DNA of 64,000 nt from Pseudomonas sp. PB101. GTDB taxonomy: Bacteria; Pseudomonadota; Gammaproteobacteria; Pseudomonadales; Pseudomonadaceae. Of this stretch, positions 19,498 to 28,111 are shown in pieces. The notes beneath the pieces were generated by a model that made no database searches, was not told the DNA's origin, and saw nothing but the letters and a program-made list of their open reading frames with translations. How positions within the stretch are numbered: position 1 is the first letter of the stretch; each line of letters starts with the position of its first letter. The stretch covers positions 1 through 64,000 of the forward strand of contig NZ_RWIR01000024.1 of the NCBI RefSeq assembly GCF_009764265.1, given 5' to 3'. Made by a program: the position numbers and the translations under genes.

Positions 19498-20433
19498 ATG
19501 GCCAGCCAAGACATCATTGCCCGCTCGGCCACCACCACTCCCGCGCCCTCGGTGCGCGGCATGGAAGAAGTCGCCAAGCTGATCGACACCACCAAGTGCA
19601 TTGGCTGCAAGGCCTGTCAGGTGGCCTGCTCGGAATGGAACGAGCTGCGCGACGAGGTCGGCCATAACCACGGCACCTACGACAACCCGCAGGACCTCAC
19701 GGCAGAAACCTGGACCTTGATGCGCTTCACCGAGCACGAGACCGACGCCGGCAACCTCGAATGGCTGATCCGCAAGGATGGCTGCATGCACTGCGCCGAG
19801 CCCGGTTGCCTGGCAGCGTGCCCCAGCCCCGGCGCGATCATCAAGCACGCCAACGGCATCGTCGATTTCGATCAGGACCACTGCATCGGCTGCGGCTACT
19901 GCATCACCGGGTGCCCCTTCAACATCCCGCGCATTTCGCAAAAGGATCACAAGGCCTACAAATGCACCCTGTGTTCGGACCGGGTGGCGGTCGGGCTGGA
20001 ACCGGCCTGCGTGAAAACCTGCCCGACCGGTGCCATCGTGTTCGGCACCAAGGACGACATGAAGGAACATGCCGCCGAGCGCATCGTCGACCTCAAGAGC
20101 CGGGGCTTTGAAAACGCCGGTCTGTATGACCCCGAGGGTGTCGGCGGCACCCACGTGATGTACGTGTTGCACCATGCCGATACGCCCAGGCTGTACGCCG
20201 GCTTGCCCGATCACCCGGCGATCAGTCCGTTGGTAGGTCTGTGGAAGGGCATCAGCAAACCGCTGGCGCTGCTGGCCATGGGCGCGGCGGTGCTGGCCGG
20301 GTTCTTCCACTACGTGCGCGTCGGCCCGCAAATCGTCGAAGAGGATGAGCATCCGGACCCACCGGACACCGCCGTGCACGAAGTCGATCCGTCGGTGCAC
20401 ACCTTCGATCCCCGTGGGGAGGGCAGGCCATGA
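19498..20433 (+). CDS. fdnH: Formate dehydrogenase-N beta subunit, iron-sulfur
   Basis: 311 residues. Four cysteine clusters are seen: [46 protein letters not shown] and CTLCSDR with [11 protein letters not shown], enough for four 4Fe-4S clusters. A single membrane helix near the C terminus ([18 protein letters not shown], about 257-275) anchors it with the periplasmic side facing FdnG. It starts directly after the FdnG stop and overlaps fdnI by four bases (ATGA). It passes electrons from FdnG to the cytochrome b subunit. Confidence 0.96.
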   Translation: MASQDIIARSATTTPAPSVRGMEEVAKLIDTTKCIGCKACQVACSEWNELRDEVGHNHGTYDNPQDLTAETWTLMRFTEHETDAGNLEWLIRKDGCMHCAEPGCLAACPSPGAIIKHANGIVDFDQDHCIGCGYCITGCPFNIPRISQKDHKAYKCTLCSDRVAVGLEPACVKTCPTGAIVFGTKDDMKEHAAERIVDLKSRGFENAGLYDPEGVGGTHVMYVLHHADTPRLYAGLPDHPAISPLVGLWKGISKPLALLAMGAAVLAGFFHYVRVGPQIVEEDEHPDPPDTAVHEVDPSVHTFDPRGEGRP

Positions 20434-21095
20434 GCAACAAGACGATCCTGCGCTACACCAGCAACCAGCGCACCAATCACTGGCTGGTGGCGATCCTGTT
20501 TTTCATGGCCGGGTTGTCCGGGCTGGCGTTGTTCCATCCGGCGCTGTTCTGGTTGAGCAACCTGTTCGGCGGCGGACCGTGGACACGCATCCTGCATCCG
20601 TTCATGGGTGTGTTGATGTTCCTGCTGTTCCTCGGCCTGGTGTTGCGCTTCTGGCGCGCCAACTACTTCATCGCCAACGATCGCCTGTGGCTCCGGCGCA
20701 TCGACCGGGTGATGCTGAACGAGGAGGAGGGCGTGCCGCCCATCGGCAAGTACAACCCCGGGCAGAAGCTGCTGTTCTGGACTTTACTGCTGTGCATGCT
20801 GGTGCTGTTGTTCAGCGGGCTGGTGATATGGCGTGCCTACTTCAGCGCGTATTTCGGCATCACCGCGATACGCTGGGCGATGCTGCTGCATGCCTTGGCC
20901 GGTTTTGTGCTGATCCTGAGCATCATCGTGCACATCTATGCCGGGATCTGGATCAAGGGCTCGGTCAGCGCCATGGTGCACGGCCGGGTCAGCCGCGCCT
21001 GGGCGAAGAAGCACCACGAACTCTGGTATCGCCAAGTGACTCAGGACGAGACCCGCGACGAGGCTCCCGCGCGACCGATCACCAAAAAGGGCTGA
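20430..21095 (+). CDS. fdnI: Formate dehydrogenase-N gamma subunit, cytochrome b556
   Basis: 221 residues with four membrane helices (about 17-40, 52-75, 112-135, 150-175). Histidines in [23 protein letters not shown] and IIVHIYAG are placed as haem b ligands and quinone-site residues of the FdnI/FdoI family. The ATG overlaps the FdnH stop as ATGA, so translation is coupled. Takes electrons from FdnH to reduce quinone in the inner membrane. Confidence 0.95.
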   Translation: MSNKTILRYTSNQRTNHWLVAILFFMAGLSGLALFHPALFWLSNLFGGGPWTRILHPFMGVLMFLLFLGLVLRFWRANYFIANDRLWLRRIDRVMLNEEEGVPPIGKYNPGQKLLFWTLLLCMLVLLFSGLVIWRAYFSAYFGITAIRWAMLLHALAGFVLILSIIVHIYAGIWIKGSVSAMVHGRVSRAWAKKHHELWYRQVTQDETRDEAPARPITKKG

Positions 21096-21098
21096 CAT

Positions 21099-22025
21099 TT
21101 GCCAACCATCCTCGAACCCGGCGAAATCGAAGCGGCGGCCAGTTCGCCGCCGTTTCTTTATATGCCACCGCACGACCTGTTCAGCCTGCGCGCCCGGCGT
21201 CTGGACACGCTGGCCGAAGGGCACCCGCTGACCGATTACCTGCGCCTGATCGCCGGGTTGTGCCGGGCGCAGCAACAGGTGCTGGACGACCCGCCCTCAA
21301 GTGAACCCCTTGACCGACAACGCATCGAGTTGTGCCAGCAACACGGCCTGCCGCCGTTCGCCGCCGACAGCCTGGCGCGCGAAGACGACTGGCAGCTTTA
21401 CCTCGATGCCTTGCTGCAGGGCTATGCCCCATCGACATCCTCTGCCGTGGCCGATGCCCTGCAGACCTTGCGCCTGGCCGGTGCCGGGCAACGCCGCGCC
21501 TGGGCGGTGGCACTGGTCAGCGGCCAGTATTCACTGGTGCCGGCGGCGCTGGTGCCGTTTCTCGGCGCGGCGCTGCAAACGACCTGGAGCCACTGGCTGT
21601 TGAGCACGCCCAATCTGCAACTGACGCCGGGCGACAGCCTCAGCCAGTGTCCGGCCTGTGGTTCGCCGGCCATGGCCGGGGTCATCCGTCATCGCGGCAA
21701 GCACAATGGCCTGCGTTATCTGGTGTGTTCGCTGTGCGCTTGCGAGTGGCATGTGGTGCGGGTCAAGTGCGTGTATTGCGAACAGAGCAAGGGCCTGGAA
21801 TACCTCAGCCTTGAAGATGACCGCCATGCCGCCAACCAGGCGCCGTTGCGCGCCGAGGTCTGCCCCGGCTGCAACAGCTACCTGAAGTTGCTCTATCTTG
21901 AGAACGATGCGGATGCCGAAGCGTTGTCGGCGGACCTGTCCAGCCTGATGCTCGACATGCGCCTGAGCCAGGACGGTTATCAGCGTCTGGCACCGAATCT
22001 GTTGCTGGCGCCGGGAGACGAATAA
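21099..22025 (+). CDS. fdhE: Formate dehydrogenase accessory protein FdhE
   Basis: 308 residues. The rubredoxin-like C-terminal half has CPACGSPAMAGV, CSLCACEWHVVRVKCVYCEQ and CPGCNSYLKLLYLE, the cysteine pairs typical of FdhE, which binds iron and is needed for maturation of formate dehydrogenase N and O before Tat export. It begins with TTG, three bases after the fdnI stop; no closer ATG fits the conserved N terminus (PTILEPGEIE). Part of the fdn operon. Confidence 0.94.
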   Translation: MPTILEPGEIEAAASSPPFLYMPPHDLFSLRARRLDTLAEGHPLTDYLRLIAGLCRAQQQVLDDPPSSEPLDRQRIELCQQHGLPPFAADSLAREDDWQLYLDALLQGYAPSTSSAVADALQTLRLAGAGQRRAWAVALVSGQYSLVPAALVPFLGAALQTTWSHWLLSTPNLQLTPGDSLSQCPACGSPAMAGVIRHRGKHNGLRYLVCSLCACEWHVVRVKCVYCEQSKGLEYLSLEDDRHAANQAPLRAEVCPGCNSYLKLLYLENDADAEALSADLSSLMLDMRLSQDGYQRLAPNLLLAPGDE

Positions 22026-22076
22026 CCGCAGCGTCTACACTCTGGCGCGACGGTCATTCGTTTTCAGGAGCGCCAG

Positions 22077-23507
22077 ATGTCTGCACGCGGTGCCAGCCAA
22101 CCCCTGCGTCTACCTTCCATCGACAGTCTGTTGCGGCACCCGGCGTGCCGGCCTTTGGCCGAGCGTTATGGCCGCGACGCCTTGCTGGGCGCCTTGCGAC
22201 AATTGCTGGATGAGTTGCGCGAAGGGGTGCTGCAGGGGTTGCTCGAACCTGTGGAAGTCAGCCCCGACGTGTTGGCGGGCAGGGTCGGCGAGCGCTTGGC
22301 AACCTTGCATCGCAGCCAGGTGCGTCGGGTGTTCAACCTGACCGGCACGGTCTTGCACACCAACCTCGGCCGGGCGCTGTTGCCCGAAGAGGCGATCGAG
22401 GCGGTGCAAATGGCCGCGCGTTATCCGCTCAATCTGGAATTCGACTTGCGTAGCGGCAAGCGCGGTGACCGCGACGACCTGATCGAGGGCCTGATCCGCG
22501 AACTGACCGGCGCCGAAGCGGTGACCGTGGTCAACAACAATGCCGCGGCGGTGCTCTTGACCCTCAACAGCCTGGGCGCGCGCAAGGAAGGGATTATTTC
22601 CCGGGGTGAACTGATTGAAATCGGCGGCGCCTTTCGCATCCCCGACATCATGGCCCGCGCCGGGGTCAAGCTGCATGAAGTCGGCACCACCAACCGCACC
22701 CATGCCCGTGACTACGAGGCCGCCATCGGCCCGCGCAGCGGTTTGATCATGCGCGTGCACGCAAGCAACTACAGCATCCAGGGCTTCACCACGAGCGTGC
22801 CAACCGCCGAACTGGCGCAAATCGCCCACCAACATGGACTGCCGCTGCTCGAGGACCTCGGCAGCGGCAGCCTGCTGGACTTGACCCGCTGGGGCCTGCC
22901 CGCCGAACCGACGGTGCGCCAGGCGCTGCTCGATGGCGCGGACATCGTCACCTTCAGTGGCGACAAATTGCTCGGCGGGCCGCAGGCCGGGCTGATTGTC
23001 GGGCGCAAGGCACTGATCGGCAAAATCAAGAAGAACCCGCTCAAGCGTGCGCTGCGGGTCGACAAAATGACCCTGGCTGCGCTGGAAGCGGTGTTGGGGC
23101 TGTATCGCAATCCGGACCGACTGGCCGAGCGCTTGCCGAGCCTGCGCCTGTTGACCCGGCCACAGGCCGATATCCTAGCCCAGGCCGAACGTTTGCGGCC
23201 GGCGCTCGCCCAGGTGTTGGGGGCGGGCTGGAGCGTCAGCGCCATGCCGGCACTGGGCATGATCGGCAGCGGCAGCCAACCGGTGGCGCGGCTGGCCAGC
23301 GCCGCGCTGTGTCTGCGTCCGCTGACCTCAAAACGCTTGCGCGGGCGCTCGCTGTTGACCCTGGAAGAGGCCTTGCGCGCCTTGCCGATTGCGGTCCTCG
23401 GGCGCATCGACGATGACGCCCTGTGGCTGGACCTGCGGCAACTGGACGACGAGCCGGCGTGGCTGGCGCAACTCGATCAATTGCAGGTGGAGGGCCGGGC
23501 AGGGTGA
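22077..23507 (+). CDS. selA: L-seryl-tRNA(Sec) selenium transferase
   Basis: 476 residues, normal SelA length. The N-terminal helical part ([16 protein letters not shown]) contacts tRNA-Sec, and the PLP domain shows [44 protein letters not shown] and [14 protein letters not shown] with the PLP Lys near 302. It converts seryl-tRNA-Sec to selenocysteinyl-tRNA using selenophosphate. CAGGAG precedes the ATG at 22077. The gap after fdhE is 51 bp without a terminator, so the sel genes may be on the fdn transcript. The stop overlaps the selB start. Confidence 0.96.
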   Translation: MSARGASQPLRLPSIDSLLRHPACRPLAERYGRDALLGALRQLLDELREGVLQGLLEPVEVSPDVLAGRVGERLATLHRSQVRRVFNLTGTVLHTNLGRALLPEEAIEAVQMAARYPLNLEFDLRSGKRGDRDDLIEGLIRELTGAEAVTVVNNNAAAVLLTLNSLGARKEGIISRGELIEIGGAFRIPDIMARAGVKLHEVGTTNRTHARDYEAAIGPRSGLIMRVHASNYSIQGFTTSVPTAELAQIAHQHGLPLLEDLGSGSLLDLTRWGLPAEPTVRQALLDGADIVTFSGDKLLGGPQAGLIVGRKALIGKIKKNPLKRALRVDKMTLAALEAVLGLYRNPDRLAERLPSLRLLTRPQADILAQAERLRPALAQVLGAGWSVSAMPALGMIGSGSQPVARLASAALCLRPLTSKRLRGRSLLTLEEALRALPIAVLGRIDDDALWLDLRQLDDEPAWLAQLDQLQVEGRAG

Positions 23508-25411
23508 TCGTCGGCACCGCAGGGCACATCGACCATGGCAAGACGGCGCTGCTCCAGGCGCTGACCGGTCAGGCGGGTGACCGGCGCCGCGAAGAACGTG
23601 AGCGCGGCATGACCATCGACCTCGGCTACCTGTACGCCGCGCTGGAGCCGGACGCGCAGTTGACCGGTTTCATCGACGTTCCCGGGCATGAACGCTTCAC
23701 CCACAACATGCTGGCCGGCGCGCAAGGCATCGATCTGGTGTTGCTGGTGGTGGCGGCCGATGACGGCGTGATGCCGCAGACCCGCGAGCACCTGGCGATT
23801 GTCGAGTTGCTCGGGATTCCACGGGCGCTGGTGGCAATCAGCAAATGTGACCGGGTCGATGGCGCCCGGGTACAGATCGTTCGCGAGCAGGTCAGCGCAC
23901 TACTGGCGCCGGGGCCGTATGCCGATGCGCCGCTGATGGCGCTGTCGAGCGTGACGGGCGAGGGCATCGAAACCCTGCGCAAGGCGTTGCTCGATGCCCA
24001 GCGGGACGTGGCGCAACGCAGCATCGACGGTGGGTTTCGCCTGGCGATCGACCGAGCCTTCAGCGTGGCCGGGGCGGGTATCGTGGTGACCGGCACGGCG
24101 CTGTCCGGTCAGGTCGCGGTGGGCGACACCTTGCTGCTGGGGCCACAAGGCAAACCGGTGCGCATTCGCGGCCTGCATGCGCAAAACCAGATCGCCGACC
24201 GCGCCTTTGCCGGCCAGCGCGTGGCGTTGAACCTGAGTGCCGAACGGCTGGCGCTGGAGCACATCCATCGCGGCCACTGGTTGCTGGCTGACGGTTTGTA
24301 TGCGCCGACCCAGCGCGTGGACATCGACATGCGCCTGCTTACGGGCGAGTCCCGGGCCTTCGAGCACTTTCAACCGGTGCATGTGCACCTCGGCACCCAG
24401 GACGTCACCGCGCGAGTCGCCTTGCTCGAAGGCTCCAGCCTGGTGCCCGGAGGCCGCATGTTTGCGCAACTGTTGCTCAATTCACCGGTGCATGCGGTGA
24501 AGGGCGACCCGCTGATCCTGCGCGATCAGAGTGCCCAACGTACCCTGGGTGGCGGCCGGGTGCTCGATCCGTTTGCCCCCACCCGCCAGCGCCGCAGTCC
24601 CGAACGGCTGGCGCAACTGCAGGCGCTGGCGAACAGCGCAAAACTCGAAGAGGTGCTGCCGACATTGCTGGCCCACAGCGACACCGGGCTCGATCCGCAG
24701 CGTCTGGAGCGGCAGTTCAATCAACCGCGCAGCAGTTGGGTGTTGCCCGCTGACGTGCGCTTGATCGACACCCGCCAGGGCGCGTTGCTGTTCAGTGCCA
24801 GCCGTTGGCAAGCCTTGAAGGTCGCAGTGCTGGAGCACCTCACGCGTTTCCACCAGCTGGAACCGGACCAGATGGGCCCGGACCGCGATCGCCTGCGCCG
24901 GTTCAGCGGTAGCGCGCTGGAACGCTCGACGTTCATCAGCCTGCTCGACGAGTTGCTGGCCAGCGCCGAGATCAGCAGCAGTGGCCCGTGGTTGCATCTG
25001 CCCGGGCATCAGGTGCACTTGAGCGAAGACGACCAGGCCCTGTGGCGACAATTGCAGCCGTTGTTCGAACAGGCCGGGTTCGCACCGCCGTGGGTGCGTG
25101 ACCTGGGACATGACGAGGCTGCCGTGCGCGGCTTGCTGCGCAAAATGGCGCGCCTGGGGCTGATGCATCAAGTGGTGCGCGACCTGTTTTACACCGACAG
25201 CATGATTCGCCAATTGGCGGCTATGCTGTTGCAACTGGCGGGCGCCAACCCGGTGATCCAGGTGACGGCGTTTCGTGATGCGGTGGGCCTGGGGCGCAAG
25301 CGCAGCATCCAGCTACTGGAGTACTTCGACCGCATCGGCCTGACCCGGCGTTTTGGCGATCGTCGCCAGGTTCGCCCGGACAGTGCGTTGGCCCAGCGTG
25401 CAGAGGCATGA
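23504..25411 (+). CDS. selB: Selenocysteine-specific elongation factor SelB
   Basis: 635 residues. GTPase motifs: GHIDHGKT near 7-14, DVPGHE, and SKCD in place of the usual NKxD. EF-Tu-like beta barrels follow, with winged-helix domains in the C-terminal third that bind the SECIS hairpin (for example [19 protein letters not shown] and [22 protein letters not shown]). The start is the GTG at 23504, overlapping the selA stop as GTGA; the conserved [13 protein letters not shown] follows at once. It delivers Sec-tRNA to the UGA in fdnG. The selC tRNA starts six bases after its stop. Confidence 0.96.
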   Translation: MIVGTAGHIDHGKTALLQALTGQAGDRRREERERGMTIDLGYLYAALEPDAQLTGFIDVPGHERFTHNMLAGAQGIDLVLLVVAADDGVMPQTREHLAIVELLGIPRALVAISKCDRVDGARVQIVREQVSALLAPGPYADAPLMALSSVTGEGIETLRKALLDAQRDVAQRSIDGGFRLAIDRAFSVAGAGIVVTGTALSGQVAVGDTLLLGPQGKPVRIRGLHAQNQIADRAFAGQRVALNLSAERLALEHIHRGHWLLADGLYAPTQRVDIDMRLLTGESRAFEHFQPVHVHLGTQDVTARVALLEGSSLVPGGRMFAQLLLNSPVHAVKGDPLILRDQSAQRTLGGGRVLDPFAPTRQRRSPERLAQLQALANSAKLEEVLPTLLAHSDTGLDPQRLERQFNQPRSSWVLPADVRLIDTRQGALLFSASRWQALKVAVLEHLTRFHQLEPDQMGPDRDRLRRFSGSALERSTFISLLDELLASAEISSSGPWLHLPGHQVHLSEDDQALWRQLQPLFEQAGFAPPWVRDLGHDEAAVRGLLRKMARLGLMHQVVRDLFYTDSMIRQLAAMLLQLAGANPVIQVTAFRDAVGLGRKRSIQLLEYFDRIGLTRRFGDRRQVRPDSALAQRAEA

Positions 25412-25417
25412 TTTCAA

Positions 25418-25513
25418 GGAAGGCAATCGCGCCCGGTGGCGCGGCCGGGCTTCAAACCCGGTTGGGGACGGCATCCGTTCCCGGGCAGGTTCGACTCCGG
25501 CTGCCTTCCGCCA
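25418..25513 (+). tRNA. selC: tRNA-Sec (anticodon UCA)
   Basis: A 96-nt gene with CCA encoded at 25511-25513. The acceptor arm GGAAGGCA pairs with TGCCTTCC over eight bases, the long form particular to bacterial tRNA-Sec. The anticodon loop CTTCAAA shows TCA at 25452-25454. A long variable arm (GGGACGGCATCCGTTCCC) and the GGTTCGACTCC T-loop follow. It lies directly after selB, so it may be processed from the selAB transcript. Confidence 0.97.
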
Positions 25514-25547
25514 ATCAACCCCACCTTTGCGAACCCACCCAATCCCC

Positions 25548-25938
25548 TGTAGGAGCGAGCTTGCTCGCGATGATCGCCAGTCCGCCGTGTATACCCAGAA
25601 AGTACGCGTCATCGTTGACGACCATCGCGAGCAAGCTCGCTCCCACAATAATCTCTGGCGTTGCCACTATGGTCGATCCACCCCGGCCCCCTGTAGGAGC
25701 GAGCCTGCTCGCGATGATCGCCAGTCCGCCGCGTATACCCAGAAAGTACGCGTCATCGTTGACGACCATCGCGAGCAAGCTCGCTCCTACAATAATCTCC
25801 GGCGTTGACACTATGGTCGATCCACCCCGGCCCCTTGTGGGAGCGAGCCTGCTCGCGATGATCGCCAGTCCACCGCATATACCCAGAAAGTACGCGTCAT
25901 CGTTGACGACCATCGCGAGCAAGCTCGCTCCCACAGGG
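25548..25938. repeat. Three tandem REPIN units, period about 143 bp
   Basis: This stretch between selC and the DUF3313 gene holds no gene. TAGGAGCGAGCTTGCTCGCG-type elements start near 25549, 25692 and 25836, each followed about 75 bp later by an inverted copy. Spacers (containing CCCAGAAAGTACGCGTCATC) and linkers (CTATGGTCGATCCACCCCGG) are almost identical, showing recent duplication. Long open frames crossing it are repeat artefacts. Confidence 0.9.
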
Positions 25939-25962
25939 ATCGCGGCAGTCACGTTGCAGGAT

Positions 25963-26733
25963 TTACTCGGTGGCTACGACGCAATTGGTTGCACCACGCC
26001 GCTCACAAAGCCGATTGCGCAAGCGTTCGGCCCAGTAGCGGCCGGCCTCGTTGACATCGCTCCAGGAGTCGTAGGTGCTGCTTTCGAACAGGCCGATGAT
26101 CGGTTTGCGGGCCCCCACGCGGCGGTCGATCTCGGCGGCGATGACTTCGCCGGTCTGGGCATCGGCCAGTTTGCCTTCGATGGTCACTTGCCCGCTGAAC
26201 GGCGGTTTGCCGGTGGTGTGGGTCAGCGTTTGCATCGCGGCGGCCTTGGCGCCCGGCAGGCCGAGGGGAATGGGAATGTAGGACGCCGCTTTCATCGACG
26301 AGTCAGCGGCTTCCGCATCGACGATCGCCACCGAGATTCGCAAGGTGTCCGGCCCCGGTTGATCGACGATTTTGTAGTCCTTGCCGAGTTGCTCGGCCAC
26401 CAGTTTTTGGAAGTTCTGCGAAATCGCGGCAGTGTCGGCCGCCGGTGCATCCTTGAGTCTGGACTTGGGTCCGCCGTACAACTTGATCGGGTCCAGGAGC
26501 ACTTTGTTGTATTGGGCAAAGGCCGCCTTGTCGGCGTATTTCGGGTTGCGATACAGACGCAGCGCCTCGTCTCCCTGGCCATCTTTCATTTTCGGGTAGA
26601 CGTCCTCCATGAAACCGGAACCGGTCAGGTTTTCCCCCAGGGTGGTGCTTCTGCCTGGCTGCGAGGTGGACGAGCAGCCGGCCAATACGATCAGTGCGAC
26701 ACCGAGCGTCAATGTACTCAAGCGTGGATTCAT
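25963..26733 (-). CDS. DUF3313-family lipoprotein
   Basis: 256 residues. The signal sequence ends with the lipobox LIVLAGC, so the protein should be an outer-membrane lipoprotein. The body, from TGSGFMEDVYPKMKDG through YNKVLLDPIKLYGGP, IVDQPGPDTLRISVAIVDAE and GEVIAAEIDRRVG, matches the DUF3313 family, whose role is unknown. The frame extends to 26754, but AAGGAAG before the ATG at 26733 sets the start. Monocistronic and divergent from the epimerase gene across 272 bp with no clear operator. Confidence 0.85.
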   Translation of the reverse strand: MNPRLSTLTLGVALIVLAGCSSTSQPGRSTTLGENLTGSGFMEDVYPKMKDGQGDEALRLYRNPKYADKAAFAQYNKVLLDPIKLYGGPKSRLKDAPAADTAAISQNFQKLVAEQLGKDYKIVDQPGPDTLRISVAIVDAEAADSSMKAASYIPIPLGLPGAKAAAMQTLTHTTGKPPFSGQVTIEGKLADAQTGEVIAAEIDRRVGARKPIIGLFESSTYDSWSDVNEAGRYWAERLRNRLCERRGATNCVVATE

Positions 26734-27005
26734 GCAGTTCTTCCTTAGTTGCATCAGGGATTGCGCAGGGGTTGAAAGGCCAGGCTCAAGGGTAGTTCAC
26801 AGAATCGGGTTTAGTTGTGAAGGTTTACCTTTGCACAAAGTCGGCCCGGCTTTACTACGCTGGCATGATCTGATGGGAAATTGGCGCGAAATGGACAATC
26901 CGCCGGCCCAAGGTGCATCAAGCTAGGCATGGATCTGCGTGATCCCTCACTCTAAAAAAAACAGCACTCAGCGTGACGGCCCTGGGCCCGTCGCAAGGAT
27001 CTCGT

Positions 27006-28031
27006 ATGACAAAAGCACAGATGCCCGTTGGTGCGGGCGGGCAAACGCCAGAGGTACCCCGTTCGGTATTCATCACCGGCGCCAACGGTTTTATCGGCAA
27101 GGCACTGCTCAAGCGCTACAAGGCCCTGGGTGCACAAGTGCGCGGCATGGACCTGTTTGCCGACCCGGAGAACGATGTGGTGGCCGGCAACCTCACCCAG
27201 CCTCTGGTCTGGGCCGAACATGCCAGGGGATGCGACTTGTTCATCAACACCGCGGCGGTGGTGTCGCTGGCCGCCCCCTGGAAACTCTATCGGGAAGTGT
27301 CGGTGCGGGGTGTACGCAATTGCCTCGACGTCGCGATTGCCGGCGGTGCCAAGCGTTTTGTGCACATTTCTTCGATCGCGGCGCTGGGCTGGACCTATCC
27401 GGACATGGCCGACGAATCGTGCGATGTGGTCATCGGCGATCAGTATCGCTATGGCGTGGCCAAGGGCGCGAGCGAGCACGTGGTGCTGGCCAGCCATGCC
27501 GCGGGGGAAATCGATTGCACCGTGGTGCGCCCGGGGGATGTCTACGGGCCGGGCTCGCGCGCCTGGCTGATTGAACCCTTGAAGATGGCCAAGGCCGGCG
27601 CCTTGATTTTGCCCAATGGCGGCAAGGGTGTCTTTACCCCGGTGTATGTCGAGGACCTGCTCGACGGCATCATGCTGGCGGCGGGGCTGGATCAGGCGCG
27701 GGGACATATTTTCCACCTCAGCAGCGCCAGCCCGACCACCTGCAAGGCGTTCTTCGCCAATCACTGGCGCTGGGCGGGACGCAGCGGTGCACCGCGCACG
27801 CTGCCACTGGGTCTTGCGGCAGCGCTGACCCGCCTGGTCTGGCGGATCAACGGCGTGCTCAGGGTCAACAGCGAAGTCACCCCGGACACCATGTACATGC
27901 TCGCCCGTAGCGGCGATATCTCCATTGCCAAGGCGCGGCGTTTGCTCGGCTATGAACCGAAGGTGACCCTTGAGGACGGCTTGCGTCGTTCCGAAGACTG
28001 GTTGCGGTTGAACGGCCAGATCACCCCTTAA
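27006..28031 (+). CDS. NAD-dependent epimerase/dehydratase family protein
   Basis: 341 residues, an extended short-chain dehydrogenase. The NAD motif ITGANGFIGKA lies at about 23-33. The catalytic Ser is in VHISSIAALG and YGVAK gives the YxxxK pair. VVRPGDVYGPGSR and PVYVEDLLDGIM are typical of the 3-beta-HSD/NAD-epimerase group acting on sterol-like or sugar substrates. The ATG at 27006 follows AGGATC. It faces the RND operon tail to tail across a shared hairpin terminator. The hydrophobic-compound theme of that operon makes a lipid or sterol-like substrate as likely as a sugar. Confidence 0.82.
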   Translation: MTKAQMPVGAGGQTPEVPRSVFITGANGFIGKALLKRYKALGAQVRGMDLFADPENDVVAGNLTQPLVWAEHARGCDLFINTAAVVSLAAPWKLYREVSVRGVRNCLDVAIAGGAKRFVHISSIAALGWTYPDMADESCDVVIGDQYRYGVAKGASEHVVLASHAAGEIDCTVVRPGDVYGPGSRAWLIEPLKMAKAGALILPNGGKGVFTPVYVEDLLDGIMLAAGLDQARGHIFHLSSASPTTCKAFFANHWRWAGRSGAPRTLPLGLAAALTRLVWRINGVLRVNSEVTPDTMYMLARSGDISIAKARRLLGYEPKVTLEDGLRRSEDWLRLNGQITP

Positions 28032-28069
28032 TCGCCATATTCCCACAGGTTCTTCTGTTTGTTTGAATG

Positions 28070-28098
28070 AAAAAGGGCAGCCAATGGCTGCCCTTGTT
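28070..28098. terminator. Bidirectional terminator between convergent genes
   Basis: AAAGGGCAGCC and GGCTGCCCTTG form a strong hairpin with A-rich and T-rich flanks, between the epimerase stop (28031) and the RND transporter stop (28112). Confidence 0.8.
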
Positions 28099-28111
28099 TG
28101 CATGTGCCAAT

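Noticed and set aside
25408..26748. A 446-codon rightward frame
   Set aside because: It runs through selC and three REPIN units, giving a repetitive protein, then antisense to the DUF3313 gene. No real gene.
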